Source of the DNA: UBA6019 sp035535055
GTDB lineage: Bacteria; Chloroflexota; Dormibacteria; Dormibacterales; Dormibacteraceae
Length of the DNA: 61,201 bases
Assembly: GCA_035535055.1 (NCBI GenBank)
Contig: DATLQT010000097.1
Span: 1 to 61,201, forward strand
Direction of reading: 5' to 3'
Shown: piece after piece, positions 48,637 through 57,227 of the stretch
Position numbering within the stretch: the first letter of the stretch is position 1
Layout of the letters: every line of letters begins with the position of its first letter
Position numbers and translations under genes: made by a program
Notes under the pieces: model-generated
What the model was told of the DNA's origin: nothing
The model's database searches: none
Seen by the model: the letters and a program-made list of their open reading frames with translations, nothing else

Positions 48637-49710
48637 GTGCGGATCCTGGTAGTCAACCCCGGCTCCTCGAGTCTGAAGCTCGGGCTGCTCGACGGCGAGG
48701 ACCAGACCCTCCTCGACCGCGAGCATGACGGCACCGGCGGCCGGATCGATCGCGAGGCCCTCGAGGCGACGGTGCGCGAAGCCGGCGTGGTCGACGCGGT
48801 CGGCCTCCGTTTCGTCCACGGTGGTGCTCGTTACTCCGGCCCGGTCCTGATCGATGCCGAGGCGGCCGCTTACCTGGCGACGCTCATCGACCTCGCCCCG
48901 CTCCACCAGGGACCCGCCCTGGAGGCCTACGAAGCCCTCCGGCGGCTCCTCCCGCAGACGCCGGTGGTCGCCTGCTTCGACACTGCCTTCCATCACGACC
49001 TGCCGGCTGCGGCCAAGACCTACCCGATCCCCGCCGAATGGCGCGAGCGCTGGGCGATCCGCCGCTACGGATTCCACGGCCTCTCCCACGCCTATGCCTC
49101 GAGGAGGGCGGCCGAACTGCTCGGGAGGCCGCTGTCGGAGCTACGCACAGTCACCTGCCACCTCGGCTCCGGCGCCTCGCTTGCCGCAGTGGAGGGCGGC
49201 CGCTCGGTCGACACCACGATGGGATTCACCCCGCTCGATGGCCTCGTCATGGCCACCCGTTCGGGAAGCCTCGATCCCGGCCTTGTGCTCTGGCTCGTGA
49301 TCCATGGGGGACTCTCGGCGGAGGAGGTGCTGGACGGTCTCGATCGCCGCTCCGGGCTGCTGGCGCTGGGCGCAAGCAGGGACCTCCGCGAGGTGCTGGC
49401 CGGCCCCGACCGGGAGCTTGCCCTGGGCGTCTACACCCATCGCCTGCGCGCTCTCATCGCGGCCATGGCCGCGGCGATGGGCGGCCTCGACGCCCTCGTC
49501 TTCACCGGGGGAGTCGGCGAACATTCCGCCGCCGTCCGCGCCGGGGTGGCGGAGGGGCTCGGATTCCTGGGAGTGGCCGTGGATTCCGCGGTAAACGCGG
49601 CCTCGGGCGACCGGGAGATCTCCGCGGGGGGAGCCGCCGTGCGCACCGTCGTCGTCTCGGCTCGCGAGGACCTCGAGATTTCGCGACAGGTGCGCGAGCT
49701 GCTCGGCTGA
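48637..49710 (+). CDS. ackA: Acetate kinase
   Basis: This 357-residue enzyme (GTG 48637) transfers phosphate between acetyl phosphate and ADP. It shows the ASKHA motifs 'VNPGSSSLKLG' (phosphate 1), 'RYGFHGLSHAYAS', 'CHLGSGASLAAVEGG' and 'VFTGGVGEHSAAV'. It is about 40 residues shorter than typical enzymes, but all motifs are present. It forms an operon with phosphoketolase, completing a short route from sugar phosphates to acetate with ATP gain. Confidence 0.94.
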   Translation: MRILVVNPGSSSLKLGLLDGEDQTLLDREHDGTGGRIDREALEATVREAGVVDAVGLRFVHGGARYSGPVLIDAEAAAYLATLIDLAPLHQGPALEAYEALRRLLPQTPVVACFDTAFHHDLPAAAKTYPIPAEWRERWAIRRYGFHGLSHAYASRRAAELLGRPLSELRTVTCHLGSGASLAAVEGGRSVDTTMGFTPLDGLVMATRSGSLDPGLVLWLVIHGGLSAEEVLDGLDRRSGLLALGASRDLREVLAGPDRELALGVYTHRLRALIAAMAAAMGGLDALVFTGGVGEHSAAVRAGVAEGLGFLGVAVDSAVNAASGDREISAGGAAVRTVVVSAREDLEISRQVRELLG

Positions 49711-49737
49711 CCCCATCACAGCGCTCGCCCTCGCAAC

Positions 49738-49766
49738 TTGACAGGAGTTCGGGCCCAACTCAGGAT
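49738..49766 (+). promoter_or_regulatory. Promoter TTGACA-17 bp-CAGGAT for second Liv operon
   Basis: A perfect -35 TTGACA (49738-49743) is followed at 17 bp by CAGGAT (49761-49766), a common high-GC -10 variant. It drives the substrate-binding protein gene with a 5' UTR of about 40 nt. Confidence 0.5.
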
Positions 49767-49812
49767 GGGCAGGCCGCGTCGGTTTTCGTTTGCGTGAGGG
49801 AATGTTCTCAAG

Positions 49813-51135
49813 ATGGCCCGAATTGACGACACCTTTTCCCGCACCCTCAGCCGTCGCTCGATCCTGAAGACCCTCGGTGCCGGCGCGGTCGCGCTCGGCG
49901 CCGGTCCGATCCTCGAGGCCTGCGGCCTGGGATCGGTCAAGGGCACAACGACCAATAACACGAAGAAGATCGTCATCGGCTACGTCAGCCCGCAGACCGG
50001 CGAGGCCGCGGGCTTCGCTGTCGGCGACAACTTTGTCATCAATCGGCTCCGCAACTCCCCCGCGCTCAAGAACGGCTTCAAGGCCGGCGGCAAGACCTAC
50101 GACGTCGAGATCGTGATCAAGGACAGCCAGTCCAGCCCCAACATCGCCTCCCAGGTCGCCCAGGACCTCGTCAACAGCGGCGTGGATATGGTGGTCGCGT
50201 CCTCGACGCCCGAGGTGACCAACCCGGTCGCCGACATCTGCGAGGCCAACGGCGTCCCCTCCGTCTCGACCATCGTGCCCTGGGAATCCTGGTTCTTCGG
50301 GCGAAACGGCAAGCCCGGCGTCGGCTTCAACTTCACGACCTGCTTCTTTTTCGGGCTGGCGCAGTTCTCGGGCTGCTTCGTCCCCATGTGGGACAAGATG
50401 GGCACCAACAAGGTGGTCGCGGGGATGTACCCGAACGACGCCGACGGCGGGGCCTTCCGCGCCAACTTCCCGCCGCTCATCAGCAAGGCCGGTTACCAGA
50501 TCCTGGACGGCGGCGCCTACGCCGACGGGACGACCGACTACACGGCGATGATCTCGAAGTTCAAGGACGGAAACGCCGAGCTCTTCTCCAACTGCCCGCT
50601 TCCGCCCGACTTCAACACCTTCTGGAAGCAGGCGGCGCAGCAGGGTTACAAGCCCAAGCTGGCGACGGTCGCCAAGGTGCTGCTCTTCCCGGCGGACACC
50701 ACCGCCCTCGACACGCTGGTCAACAACATCGCCACCGACTGCTGGTGGTCGCCCTTCCACCCCTACAAGTCATCTCTCACCGGGGAGAGCGCCAGCGACC
50801 TGGCCACCGCCTTCGAGGCGTCCTCGGGCCAGCAGTGGCTGTCATCGCTGGGATCGGTCCACTCGCTCTTCGAGGTCGCGCACGAGGCGCTGACCACCGT
50901 CGACGACCCGCACAACAAGACGGACGTGGCCGCTGCCCTGAAGAAGGTCAAGTACACCGGGATCAGCGGGCCGCTGGACTGGACCGCGGGCCCGATGCCG
51001 GGCGTTGCCATCCAGCAGCCGGTCGGCGTGCAGTGGCGGAAGGGCACCAAGTACCCCTGGTCGATGTACGTCGTCGACAACAGCCTCAACAAGGACGTGC
51101 CGCTCAACGGGACGCTAGAACCCACCAACGCGTGA
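49813..51135 (+). CDS. Liv-type ABC transporter substrate-binding protein, Tat-exported lipoprotein
   Basis: This 440-residue leucine-binding-protein-like component has a twin-arginine signal ('LSRRSILKTLGAGAVALGAG') with a lipobox-like LEAC (Cys about 37). The ligand domain begins at 'KIVIGYVSPQTGEAAGFAVG'. Tat export implies folding before export. It opens a five-gene operon (binding protein, livG, livF, livH, livM). Ahead of mmsA and protocatechuate genes, an aromatic or other carboxylic acid is a reasonable ligand guess. Confidence 0.92.
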   Translation: MARIDDTFSRTLSRRSILKTLGAGAVALGAGPILEACGLGSVKGTTTNNTKKIVIGYVSPQTGEAAGFAVGDNFVINRLRNSPALKNGFKAGGKTYDVEIVIKDSQSSPNIASQVAQDLVNSGVDMVVASSTPEVTNPVADICEANGVPSVSTIVPWESWFFGRNGKPGVGFNFTTCFFFGLAQFSGCFVPMWDKMGTNKVVAGMYPNDADGGAFRANFPPLISKAGYQILDGGAYADGTTDYTAMISKFKDGNAELFSNCPLPPDFNTFWKQAAQQGYKPKLATVAKVLLFPADTTALDTLVNNIATDCWWSPFHPYKSSLTGESASDLATAFEASSGQQWLSSLGSVHSLFEVAHEALTTVDDPHNKTDVAAALKKVKYTGISGPLDWTAGPMPGVAIQQPVGVQWRKGTKYPWSMYVVDNSLNKDVPLNGTLEPTNA

Positions 51136-51887
51136 GCGCGGGGGAGACTCCGCTTCTCGAGCTGAGGGGAATCTCGAAGCGATTCGGCCGCGTCGTGGTG
51201 GCCGAGTCGCTGTCCCTGACGGTCGCGGCCGGGGACGCGGTGGGAGTGGTGGGGCCGAACGGGGCCGGCAAGTCGACCCTCTTCTCGGTCATTTCCGGCG
51301 ACCTGGCTCCCAACGCCGGTGAGGTGATTTTCGAGGGCCGCGCGGTGACCCGCCTCGGCCCGGCCGAGCGCTGCCGGGCCGGGATCGGGCGAACCTACCA
51401 GGTGCCGCGCTCCTTCCCGCACATGACGGTGTTCGAGAACGTCCTGGTGGCGGCCGGCCGTGGCGCCGGCCTCGGTCGCCACGACGCCCGCGAGCAGGCC
51501 GTCGAGGTGCTCGAGCAAACCGGGCTCCGAGAGCTCGCCAATAGGCCCGCCTCCCGCCTCGGGCTGCTCCCTCGCAAGCGCCTGGAGCTGGCCCGGGCGA
51601 TGGCCACAAGGCCGAGGCTGCTGATGCTGGACGAGGTCGCGGCGGGACTGACCGACCCGGAGGTTGGGGAGTTGATCGAGATCGTGCGCGGCGTGCGCGC
51701 CGCAGGGGTCTCGGTGATCTGGGTCGAGCACGTGGTTCGAGCCCTGGTCGGGGTCGTCGAGCGCCTCATCTGCCTGGCCGGCGGGCATTTCATCGGCGAC
51801 GGGCCGCCCGAGCGGGTGCTTGCCGACCCCCGCGTCAAGGAGGTCTTCTTGGGCACCGGGTACGGCGTCGGCGCCGCCGGCGGGTAG
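51132..51887 (+). CDS. livG: Liv-type ABC transporter ATP-binding protein LivG, degenerate signature
   Basis: This 251-residue ATPase starts at GTG 51132 (GTGA overlap). Walker A is GPNGAGKS and Walker B is LLMLDEV, with Val instead of Pro. The family region 'GIGRTYQVPRSFPHMTVFEN' is typical of LivG. The ABC signature reads 'LGLLPRKRLELARAM', lacking the LSGGQ core. Similar variants exist in LivG-like proteins, but it may contribute a weak ATP site, with LivF carrying the full one. Confidence 0.9.
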   Translation: MSAGETPLLELRGISKRFGRVVVAESLSLTVAAGDAVGVVGPNGAGKSTLFSVISGDLAPNAGEVIFEGRAVTRLGPAERCRAGIGRTYQVPRSFPHMTVFENVLVAAGRGAGLGRHDAREQAVEVLEQTGLRELANRPASRLGLLPRKRLELARAMATRPRLLMLDEVAAGLTDPEVGELIEIVRGVRAAGVSVIWVEHVVRALVGVVERLICLAGGHFIGDGPPERVLADPRVKEVFLGTGYGVGAAGG

Positions 51888-51907
51888 CCGAGGAAGTCCT
51901 GGGCCAG

Positions 51908-52633
51908 GTGCCGGTGCTGGAGGCCGTGGACCTGACCGTCCGACACGACCAGCTGGAGGCCCTGAGTGGTGTCAGCCTGAGCCTGTCAGCGGGCGATACG
52001 GTAGCCATCATCGGCGCCAACGGCGCCGGAAAGTCCACGCTGCTGCGGACCATCGCGGGGCTACACCGGCCGACGGCCGGGCGGGTTCGGCTCGACGGGA
52101 CCGACATCACCGACCTTCCTGTTCACGCCCGGGTTGCCGCCGGCCTGGCGATGGTCCCCGAGGGGCGGCGGCTCTTCGCCTCGCTGAGCCTGGAGGAGAA
52201 CCTCCTGGTCGGCGCCGGCCGGCAGAGGCCGGACGGTTGGACGGTGGAGCGTGTCTTCGCCCTCTTCCCCTGGATGGGCGAGCGCAGGCGCCAGCCGACC
52301 ATTCACCTCTCGGGAGGCGAGCAGCAGGCGGTCGCCATCGGGCGGGCCCTCCTCTCCAACCCACGGGTCCTGCTCTTGGACGAGCTGTCCCTCGGCCTCG
52401 CCCCGGCTGTCGTCGGCCGCCTCTACGACGCCCTGCCCGAGCTGCTCGGCTCCGGGATGTCGGTGCTGCTGGTCGAGCAGGACGTGACCCAGGCGCTCCG
52501 GGTGGCGAGCACGGTGCACTGCCTTCTGGAAGGCCGGATCACCCTCAGCGGCAGCCCCCGCGACCTCACCCCGGCGGCCGTCGAGGCAGCCTATTTCGGC
52601 CTCGCCAGTCGGCCAGGTCGGGGAGGCTCCTAG
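51908..52633 (+). CDS. livF: Liv-type ABC transporter ATP-binding protein LivF
   Basis: This 241-residue ATPase (GTG 51908, 20 nt after livG) has Walker A GANGAGKS, signature 'HLSGGEQQAVAIGRAL' and Walker B 'VLLLDELSLGLAP'. 'LAMVPEGRRLFASLSLEEN' is characteristic of LivF. It is the second ATPase of the transporter. Confidence 0.92.
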   Translation: MPVLEAVDLTVRHDQLEALSGVSLSLSAGDTVAIIGANGAGKSTLLRTIAGLHRPTAGRVRLDGTDITDLPVHARVAAGLAMVPEGRRLFASLSLEENLLVGAGRQRPDGWTVERVFALFPWMGERRRQPTIHLSGGEQQAVAIGRALLSNPRVLLLDELSLGLAPAVVGRLYDALPELLGSGMSVLLVEQDVTQALRVASTVHCLLEGRITLSGSPRDLTPAAVEAAYFGLASRPGRGGS

Positions 52634-52639
52634 CCGCCG

Positions 52640-53506
52640 ATGCAGTGGGTCAACGCGCTCCTCCAGGGCGTGCTCCTGGGCGGCCTCTATGCGCTCTTCG
52701 CCTGCGGCCTCTCGCTGCTCTTCGGCGTGATGCGGGTGGTGAACCTTGCCCACGGCGACTTCGCGGTGCTGGCCGCCTACCTCGCGCTGGCGGTGATCAC
52801 CGGCATCCACCTTCCACTGCTCTGGTCGCCGCTGGTGGTCGCGCCGCTCTTCGGCGTGGTCGGCTACGGCGTCCAGCGCTTCGTGCTCCAGCGGAGCCTC
52901 GACGTGAGCCCACTGACGACCCTGCTGGTCACCTTCGGGCTGTCGATCGTGCTCCAGAACGCGATGCTGGAGGGCTTCTCCGCAAACAGCCACTCGCTGC
53001 CCTCCGGCTCCCTGGCCTCGGGCGCGTTCCGGTTAACGCCACAGCTGGCGGTTGGCCACGCTTCCCTGATCGTGTTCGGGGCGGCCGTGGTCGCGATCGC
53101 GGTGATCCAGGTCTTCCTCTCGCGGACGTCGACGGGCAGGCGGATCCGGGCAGCGGCCGACGACCCCGAGGCGGCGTCACTGACCGGGACCAACGTGCGC
53201 CACGTCTTCGGGATCGCGGCGGCGATCGCCTTCGCGAGCGTGGCGCTGGCGGGGATCGCCTTCGGAAGCTATTCCTCTTTCGATCCCGGCTCCGGTCCGC
53301 AGCGGCTGATCTTCGCCTTCGAGGCGGTCGTGATCGGCGGCGTCGGCTCGCTCTGGGGGACGCTGCTGGGCGGGGTCATCCTCGGCGTCGCCCAGGCGCT
53401 GGGCGCCCAGGTCGACTCGGGCTTCGGCGTCCTGGCCGGCCACCTGGTCTTCCTGGCCGTGCTCGCCCTCCGCCCCAACGGCCTGATCCAGGCCCGGCTG
53501 ACGTGA
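52640..53506 (+). CDS. livH: Liv-type ABC transporter permease LivH
   Basis: This 288-residue permease has eight helices. Family features: 'ALFACGLSLLFGVMRVVNLAHGDF' region at residues 16-39, 'TSTGRRIRAAADDPEAASL' in the coupling loop, and 'VIGGVGSLWGTLLGG'. It starts 6 nt after livF and overlaps livM by 4 nt. Confidence 0.92.
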   Translation: MQWVNALLQGVLLGGLYALFACGLSLLFGVMRVVNLAHGDFAVLAAYLALAVITGIHLPLLWSPLVVAPLFGVVGYGVQRFVLQRSLDVSPLTTLLVTFGLSIVLQNAMLEGFSANSHSLPSGSLASGAFRLTPQLAVGHASLIVFGAAVVAIAVIQVFLSRTSTGRRIRAAADDPEAASLTGTNVRHVFGIAAAIAFASVALAGIAFGSYSSFDPGSGPQRLIFAFEAVVIGGVGSLWGTLLGGVILGVAQALGAQVDSGFGVLAGHLVFLAVLALRPNGLIQARLT

Positions 53507-54522
53507 GCTCGGTGCACCTCGCCCCGAGGCACCGGGTGGCCCGCTCGCGCCGACCGCCGACGGTAACCGCACTGCTCTCGACCGTGGTCGTGCTGGCGCT
53601 CGTCAGCGCACCCTACGTGGTCTACGCCGACATCACGAGCCTGCTGGTGAACCTCTTCATCCTGCTGGTGCTGGCCACCACCTGGAACCTGCTCGCCGGC
53701 TACGCGGGGCTGATCTCCGTCGGCCAGCAGGCCTACGTCGGGATCGGCGCCTACACCGTCCTGGTTCTGGCCCAGAACGGAGTCAGCCCCTACCTGGCGA
53801 TCCCGGTGGCGGCTGCGGTCTGCGCGGCCGCAGCCCTACCCATCTCGCTGCTGGTGTTCCGCCTCCGCAACGAGTACTTCGCCATCGGCACCTGGGTGGT
53901 CGCCGAGGCCCTGCTTCTGATCGCCGTCCGCTTTCCCAGCCTGGGGGGCGGGACCGGCGCCAGCCTGCCGGGGTTGAGCGGCTTCGACCCTGCCCTGCGG
54001 CAGGCCTTCACCTACTGGGCGGCGCTCGCGGTGGTGGTTGCTACCCTGGTCGGCGCCTACCTGCTGCTGCGAAGCCGCGTGGGGCTCGACCTGACCGCGA
54101 TCCGCGACGACGAGGTCGGCGCGGCCAGCGTCGGCGTCCGGGTCTCGCGGGCCAAGCGGATCGTCTACCTGGCAGCGGCGGCCGGCGGTGGCGCCGCCGG
54201 GGCTCTGTTGGCGGTGAGCCAGCTGAACGTGCTGGCGGGCAACGTCTTCAGCGTCCAGTGGTCGGCGTACATGATCTTCGTCGCGGTGATCGGCGGCGTC
54301 GGTACCATCGAGGGCCCGATCCTCGGAACGGCGATCTTCTTCACCCTCCAGCACACCCTCGCCCAGAACGGAGCCTGGTACCTGATCCTGGTCGGCGGCA
54401 TCGCGGTCGTGGTCGCCATGTACGCGCCGCGCGGCCTCTGGGGCTTGGTCGCCGACCGCTTCGACCTCCGCCTCTTCCCGGTCGGCTACTACCTCCACGA
54501 TGAGAGGGTCGAGCCGCCTTAA
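53503..54522 (+). CDS. livM: Liv-type ABC transporter permease LivM
   Basis: This 339-residue permease (GTG 53503, GTGA overlap) has a basic N terminus and about ten helices. It shows 'NLLAGYAGLISVGQQAYVG', 'TAIRDDEVGAASVGVRVSRAK' (coupling region about 205-225) and 'AVIGGVGTIEGPILG'. It is the last gene of the operon and is convergent with mmsA; the 85-bp gap shows only a weak GGGGA/TCCCC hairpin. Confidence 0.92.
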   Translation: MSSVHLAPRHRVARSRRPPTVTALLSTVVVLALVSAPYVVYADITSLLVNLFILLVLATTWNLLAGYAGLISVGQQAYVGIGAYTVLVLAQNGVSPYLAIPVAAAVCAAAALPISLLVFRLRNEYFAIGTWVVAEALLLIAVRFPSLGGGTGASLPGLSGFDPALRQAFTYWAALAVVVATLVGAYLLLRSRVGLDLTAIRDDEVGAASVGVRVSRAKRIVYLAAAAGGGAAGALLAVSQLNVLAGNVFSVQWSAYMIFVAVIGGVGTIEGPILGTAIFFTLQHTLAQNGAWYLILVGGIAVVVAMYAPRGLWGLVADRFDLRLFPVGYYLHDERVEPP

Positions 54523-54607
54523 CAAGAGTCCTTGGCGGTCGTGCGAAGCTGGTGGGGATCCCTTGGCCCAGTCCCCGGGGTGGGTGGGGCGTGCTCCGAG
54601 GGTGGCG

Positions 54608-56035
54608 CTACCAGCGGGAGATGAACACCTTCTTGCGGGTGTAGAAGTCGATGCCGTCGGTGCCGTGGACGTGGAGGTCCCCGTAGAAGGAGCCCTTCCA
54701 GCCCGAGAACGGAAAGAACGCGAAGGGCTGCGCCACCGGCACGTTGACCCCGATCATCCCCGCGTCCACCTGCTCGCGGAACTGGCGGGCCGCCCTCCCG
54801 GACGAGGTGAAGATCACCGCCATGTTGCCGAGCGCCATGCGGTTGGCCTGGGCGATCGCCTCCTCGAGACTGGGCGCGCGGGACACGGAGAGGACGGGGC
54901 CGAAGATCTCGTCCCGGGCGACCGCCATCCGGTCGGAGACGCCGTCGAGGATGGTCGGGCCGAGGAAGAAGCCTGGCCGGGAGACCTGGTCGCGGCCGTC
55001 CACCAGCACCTTGGCGCCCTCACCGGCGCCCCGCTCCACGTAGGCGGCCACGCGGTCCCGGTGGTCGGCCCGGATCAGCGGGCCGAGGTCGACGCCTGGC
55101 TGGTCGCCGGGGCCGACGCGCAGGGCCGACGCGGCGGCGACCAGCGGCTCCAGAAGACTGCCGCCCGCAGCGCCCACGGCCACCACCACGCTGCCCGCGA
55201 GGCAGCGCTCCCCGGCGTTGCCGAAGGCCGAGCCGAGGATCGCCGGTACGGCCAGCTCGAGGTCCGCGTCCGGCATCACGACGATGTGGTTCTTGGCGCC
55301 GCCCAGCGCCTGGACCCGCTTCCCGGCCGCGGCGGCGGTGGTGTAGACGTGGCGGGCGACAGGGGCCGAGCCCACGAAGGAGATGGCCGCGACCGCCGGG
55401 TGTTGGATCAGCGCGTCGACTTCGGCGCCGGCTCCGTTGACGACGTTGAGCACGCCGTCCGGGAACCCGGCCGCCGTGAAAATCTCGGCCAGCCGGACGG
55501 CGCCCAGGGGCGTCCTCTCCGACGGCTTGAGGATGAAGGTGTTGCCGGCGACGATCGCCAGCGGGAACATCCAGAGCGGGATCATCACCGGGAAGTTGAA
55601 GGGCGGCACGCCCGCCACCACGCCGAGGGGGAAGCGGTACAGGTCCTGGTCTACGCCCGCGGAAACCTCGCGCAGGGTGCGGCCCTGCAAGAGGGTCGGA
55701 GCGCCGCAGGCGAAGTCCACGACCTCGATGCCGCGGCGGACCTCTCCCCGCGCCTCGTCTAGCGTCTTCCCGTGGTGCCGGGTGACGATCCGGGCGAGGT
55801 CCTCGAAGCCATCCTCGAGGAGGGCCTTGTAGCGGAACATCAGCCGCACCCGCTCCATCACCGAGGTGCGAGACCAGCCCGGGTAAGCCGCGGCCGCGGC
55901 CTCGACGGCGTCGCCCACCGCCGCGGCCCCCGAGATCGGGACCTGGTCGATCACCTCACCGGTGGCGGGGTTGTAGATCGGCAGCGTCGGTGCGTCGGCG
56001 GCCACCCAGCGGCCGCCGACGAGGTTATGGACCAC
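54608..56035 (-). CDS. mmsA: CoA-acylating methylmalonate-semialdehyde dehydrogenase
   Basis: This 475-residue aldehyde dehydrogenase-superfamily enzyme converts (methyl)malonate semialdehyde to propionyl-CoA or acetyl-CoA with NAD. MmsA-type segments are 'FPLGVVAGVPPFNFPVMIP', 'ALGGAKNHIVVMPDADL' and the catalytic Cys in 'GERCLAGSVVV'. GTG 56035 is only 20 bp from the divergent pcaH start and has TATAAC 7 nt upstream, implying a leaderless mRNA. It links valine, inositol or beta-alanine catabolism to central metabolism. Confidence 0.93.
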   Translation of the reverse strand: MVHNLVGGRWVAADAPTLPIYNPATGEVIDQVPISGAAAVGDAVEAAAAAYPGWSRTSVMERVRLMFRYKALLEDGFEDLARIVTRHHGKTLDEARGEVRRGIEVVDFACGAPTLLQGRTLREVSAGVDQDLYRFPLGVVAGVPPFNFPVMIPLWMFPLAIVAGNTFILKPSERTPLGAVRLAEIFTAAGFPDGVLNVVNGAGAEVDALIQHPAVAAISFVGSAPVARHVYTTAAAAGKRVQALGGAKNHIVVMPDADLELAVPAILGSAFGNAGERCLAGSVVVAVGAAGGSLLEPLVAAASALRVGPGDQPGVDLGPLIRADHRDRVAAYVERGAGEGAKVLVDGRDQVSRPGFFLGPTILDGVSDRMAVARDEIFGPVLSVSRAPSLEEAIAQANRMALGNMAVIFTSSGRAARQFREQVDAGMIGVNVPVAQPFAFFPFSGWKGSFYGDLHVHGTDGIDFYTRKKVFISRW

Positions 56036-56039
56036 GGGC

Positions 56040-56049
56040 TAGGTTATAC
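56040..56049. promoter_or_regulatory. Overlapping divergent -10 elements between mmsA and pcaH
   Basis: Within the 20-bp space between the GTG of mmsA (56035) and the TTG of pcaH (56056), the only AT-rich stretch is TAGGTTATAC. On the minus strand it gives TATAAC, 7 nt before mmsA. On the plus strand it gives TAGGTT or TTATAC, 10 or 6 nt before pcaH. There is no room for 5' UTRs, so both messages should be leaderless unless transcription starts inside the neighbouring gene. Confidence 0.45.
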
Positions 56050-56055
56050 AGCGCA

Positions 56056-56736
56056 TTGAGCATCGATTTCGAGCCGCCCTATCTCCACCCCGACTACCGC
56101 TCGACGGTGCTGCGGGCGCCGACCCGCCCCCTGGTGAGGCTGCCGGAGGAATGGTTCCACCACCTGCCCGGGCCCGTCTTCGGCCGGGTCCCGGTCCGGC
56201 CCCAGGACGCCGACCTCACCCGCCAGCACGCCGGCCAGCCGCTGGGCGAGCGGATCATCATCGCCGGCCGGGTCCTCGACTCCGACGGCCGTGGGATCCC
56301 AGGCACCCTGGTCGAGGTCTGGCAGGCCAACGCCGCCGGGCGCTACGTCGACCCGGTCGACCAGCATCCGGCCCCCCTCGATCCCAACTTCACCGGGGCG
56401 GGTCGCTGCCTCACCGACCCCGAGGGTCGCTACCGCTTCCTGACCGTGCGGCCCGGCGCCTATCCCTGGCGCAACCAGCCCAACGCCTGGCGGCCCGCCC
56501 ACGTCCACTTCTCCGTCTTCGGCCCCGAGCTGGCCAGCCGCCTCGTCACCCAGATGTACTTCCCGGGCGACCCGCTGATGCCGTTCGACCCGGTCCTCCA
56601 GGCGATCCCTGACGCTCGCGGCCGGGCGTTGCTCGTGTCCGAGTTCGACCCCGACCTCACCGAGCCGGAGTGGGCGCTCGGCTTCCGCTGGGACATCACG
56701 GTCCGCGGCAGCTCGGCAACCCCGGCCGAACGCTGA
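56056..56736 (+). CDS. pcaH: Protocatechuate 3,4-dioxygenase beta subunit
   Basis: This 226-residue non-heme Fe(III) dioxygenase subunit cleaves the ring of protocatechuate between the hydroxyl carbons. The iron ligands are visible as Tyr in 'AAGRYVDPVD', Tyr in 'PGAYPWRNQP' and two His in 'RPAHVHFSVFG'. The N-terminal PcaH region ('EPPYLHPDYRSTVLRAPTRP') is typical. TTG 56056 is the start. It shares one base with pcaG and opens the pcaHGBC operon, divergent from mmsA. Confidence 0.94.
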   Translation: MSIDFEPPYLHPDYRSTVLRAPTRPLVRLPEEWFHHLPGPVFGRVPVRPQDADLTRQHAGQPLGERIIIAGRVLDSDGRGIPGTLVEVWQANAAGRYVDPVDQHPAPLDPNFTGAGRCLTDPEGRYRFLTVRPGAYPWRNQPNAWRPAHVHFSVFGPELASRLVTQMYFPGDPLMPFDPVLQAIPDARGRALLVSEFDPDLTEPEWALGFRWDITVRGSSATPAER

Positions 56737-57227
56737 TGGGGGCAGAGACGGCGGCCGCCCCCACGCCCTCGCAGACCGTCGGCCCCTTCTTCGGTTTCGC
56801 TCTGCCCTTCCCCGGCGACGCCGAGGCGGTGGCGGCCGGGCCGGGGAGCGTCAGGGTCGAGGGCCAGGTGCTCGACGGCGAGGGGAAACCGGTCGCCGAC
56901 GCCATCCTCGAGCTCTGGGAGGGCGAGCAGTTCGCCCGCTGTCGCACCGACGCCGAGGGCGCCTTCCACTTCCTGGCGCTCCAGCCGGCGGCGCGTGCCG
57001 GGCAGGCTCCCCATTTCGAGTTGACGGTCTTCGCCCGCGGCCTGCTGAGACAGCTGGCGACGCGCATCTACCTCCCTGACGAGGAGGACGCCAACCGGGC
57101 CGACCCGGCGCTCGAGGCGGTCCCGGCCGACCGGCGGGAGACGCTCATCGCCCGCCGTTCGGGCGGGGTGCTGCTCTTCGACGTCCGCCTCCAGGGCGAT
57201 CGGGAAACCGTCTTCTTTGCCCTCTGA
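56736..57227 (+). CDS. pcaG: Protocatechuate 3,4-dioxygenase alpha subunit
   Basis: This 163-residue subunit (ATG 56736, TGATG overlap with pcaH) has the PcaG start 'TPSQTVGPFFGFALPFPG' and 'DAILELWEGEQFARC'. The alpha subunit lacks iron ligands but shapes the active site in the (alpha-beta) dimer. It is somewhat shorter than typical PcaG (about 200). It overlaps pcaB by 11 nt. Confidence 0.92.
   Translation: MGAETAAAPTPSQTVGPFFGFALPFPGDAEAVAAGPGSVRVEGQVLDGEGKPVADAILELWEGEQFARCRTDAEGAFHFLALQPAARAGQAPHFELTVFARGLLRQLATRIYLPDEEDANRADPALEAVPADRRETLIARRSGGVLLFDVRLQGDRETVFFAL

Noticed and set aside
54554..54576. Terminator between livM and mmsA
   Set aside because: Only a 5-bp GGGGA/TCCCC stem with a 13-nt loop and no T tract; too weak to list.
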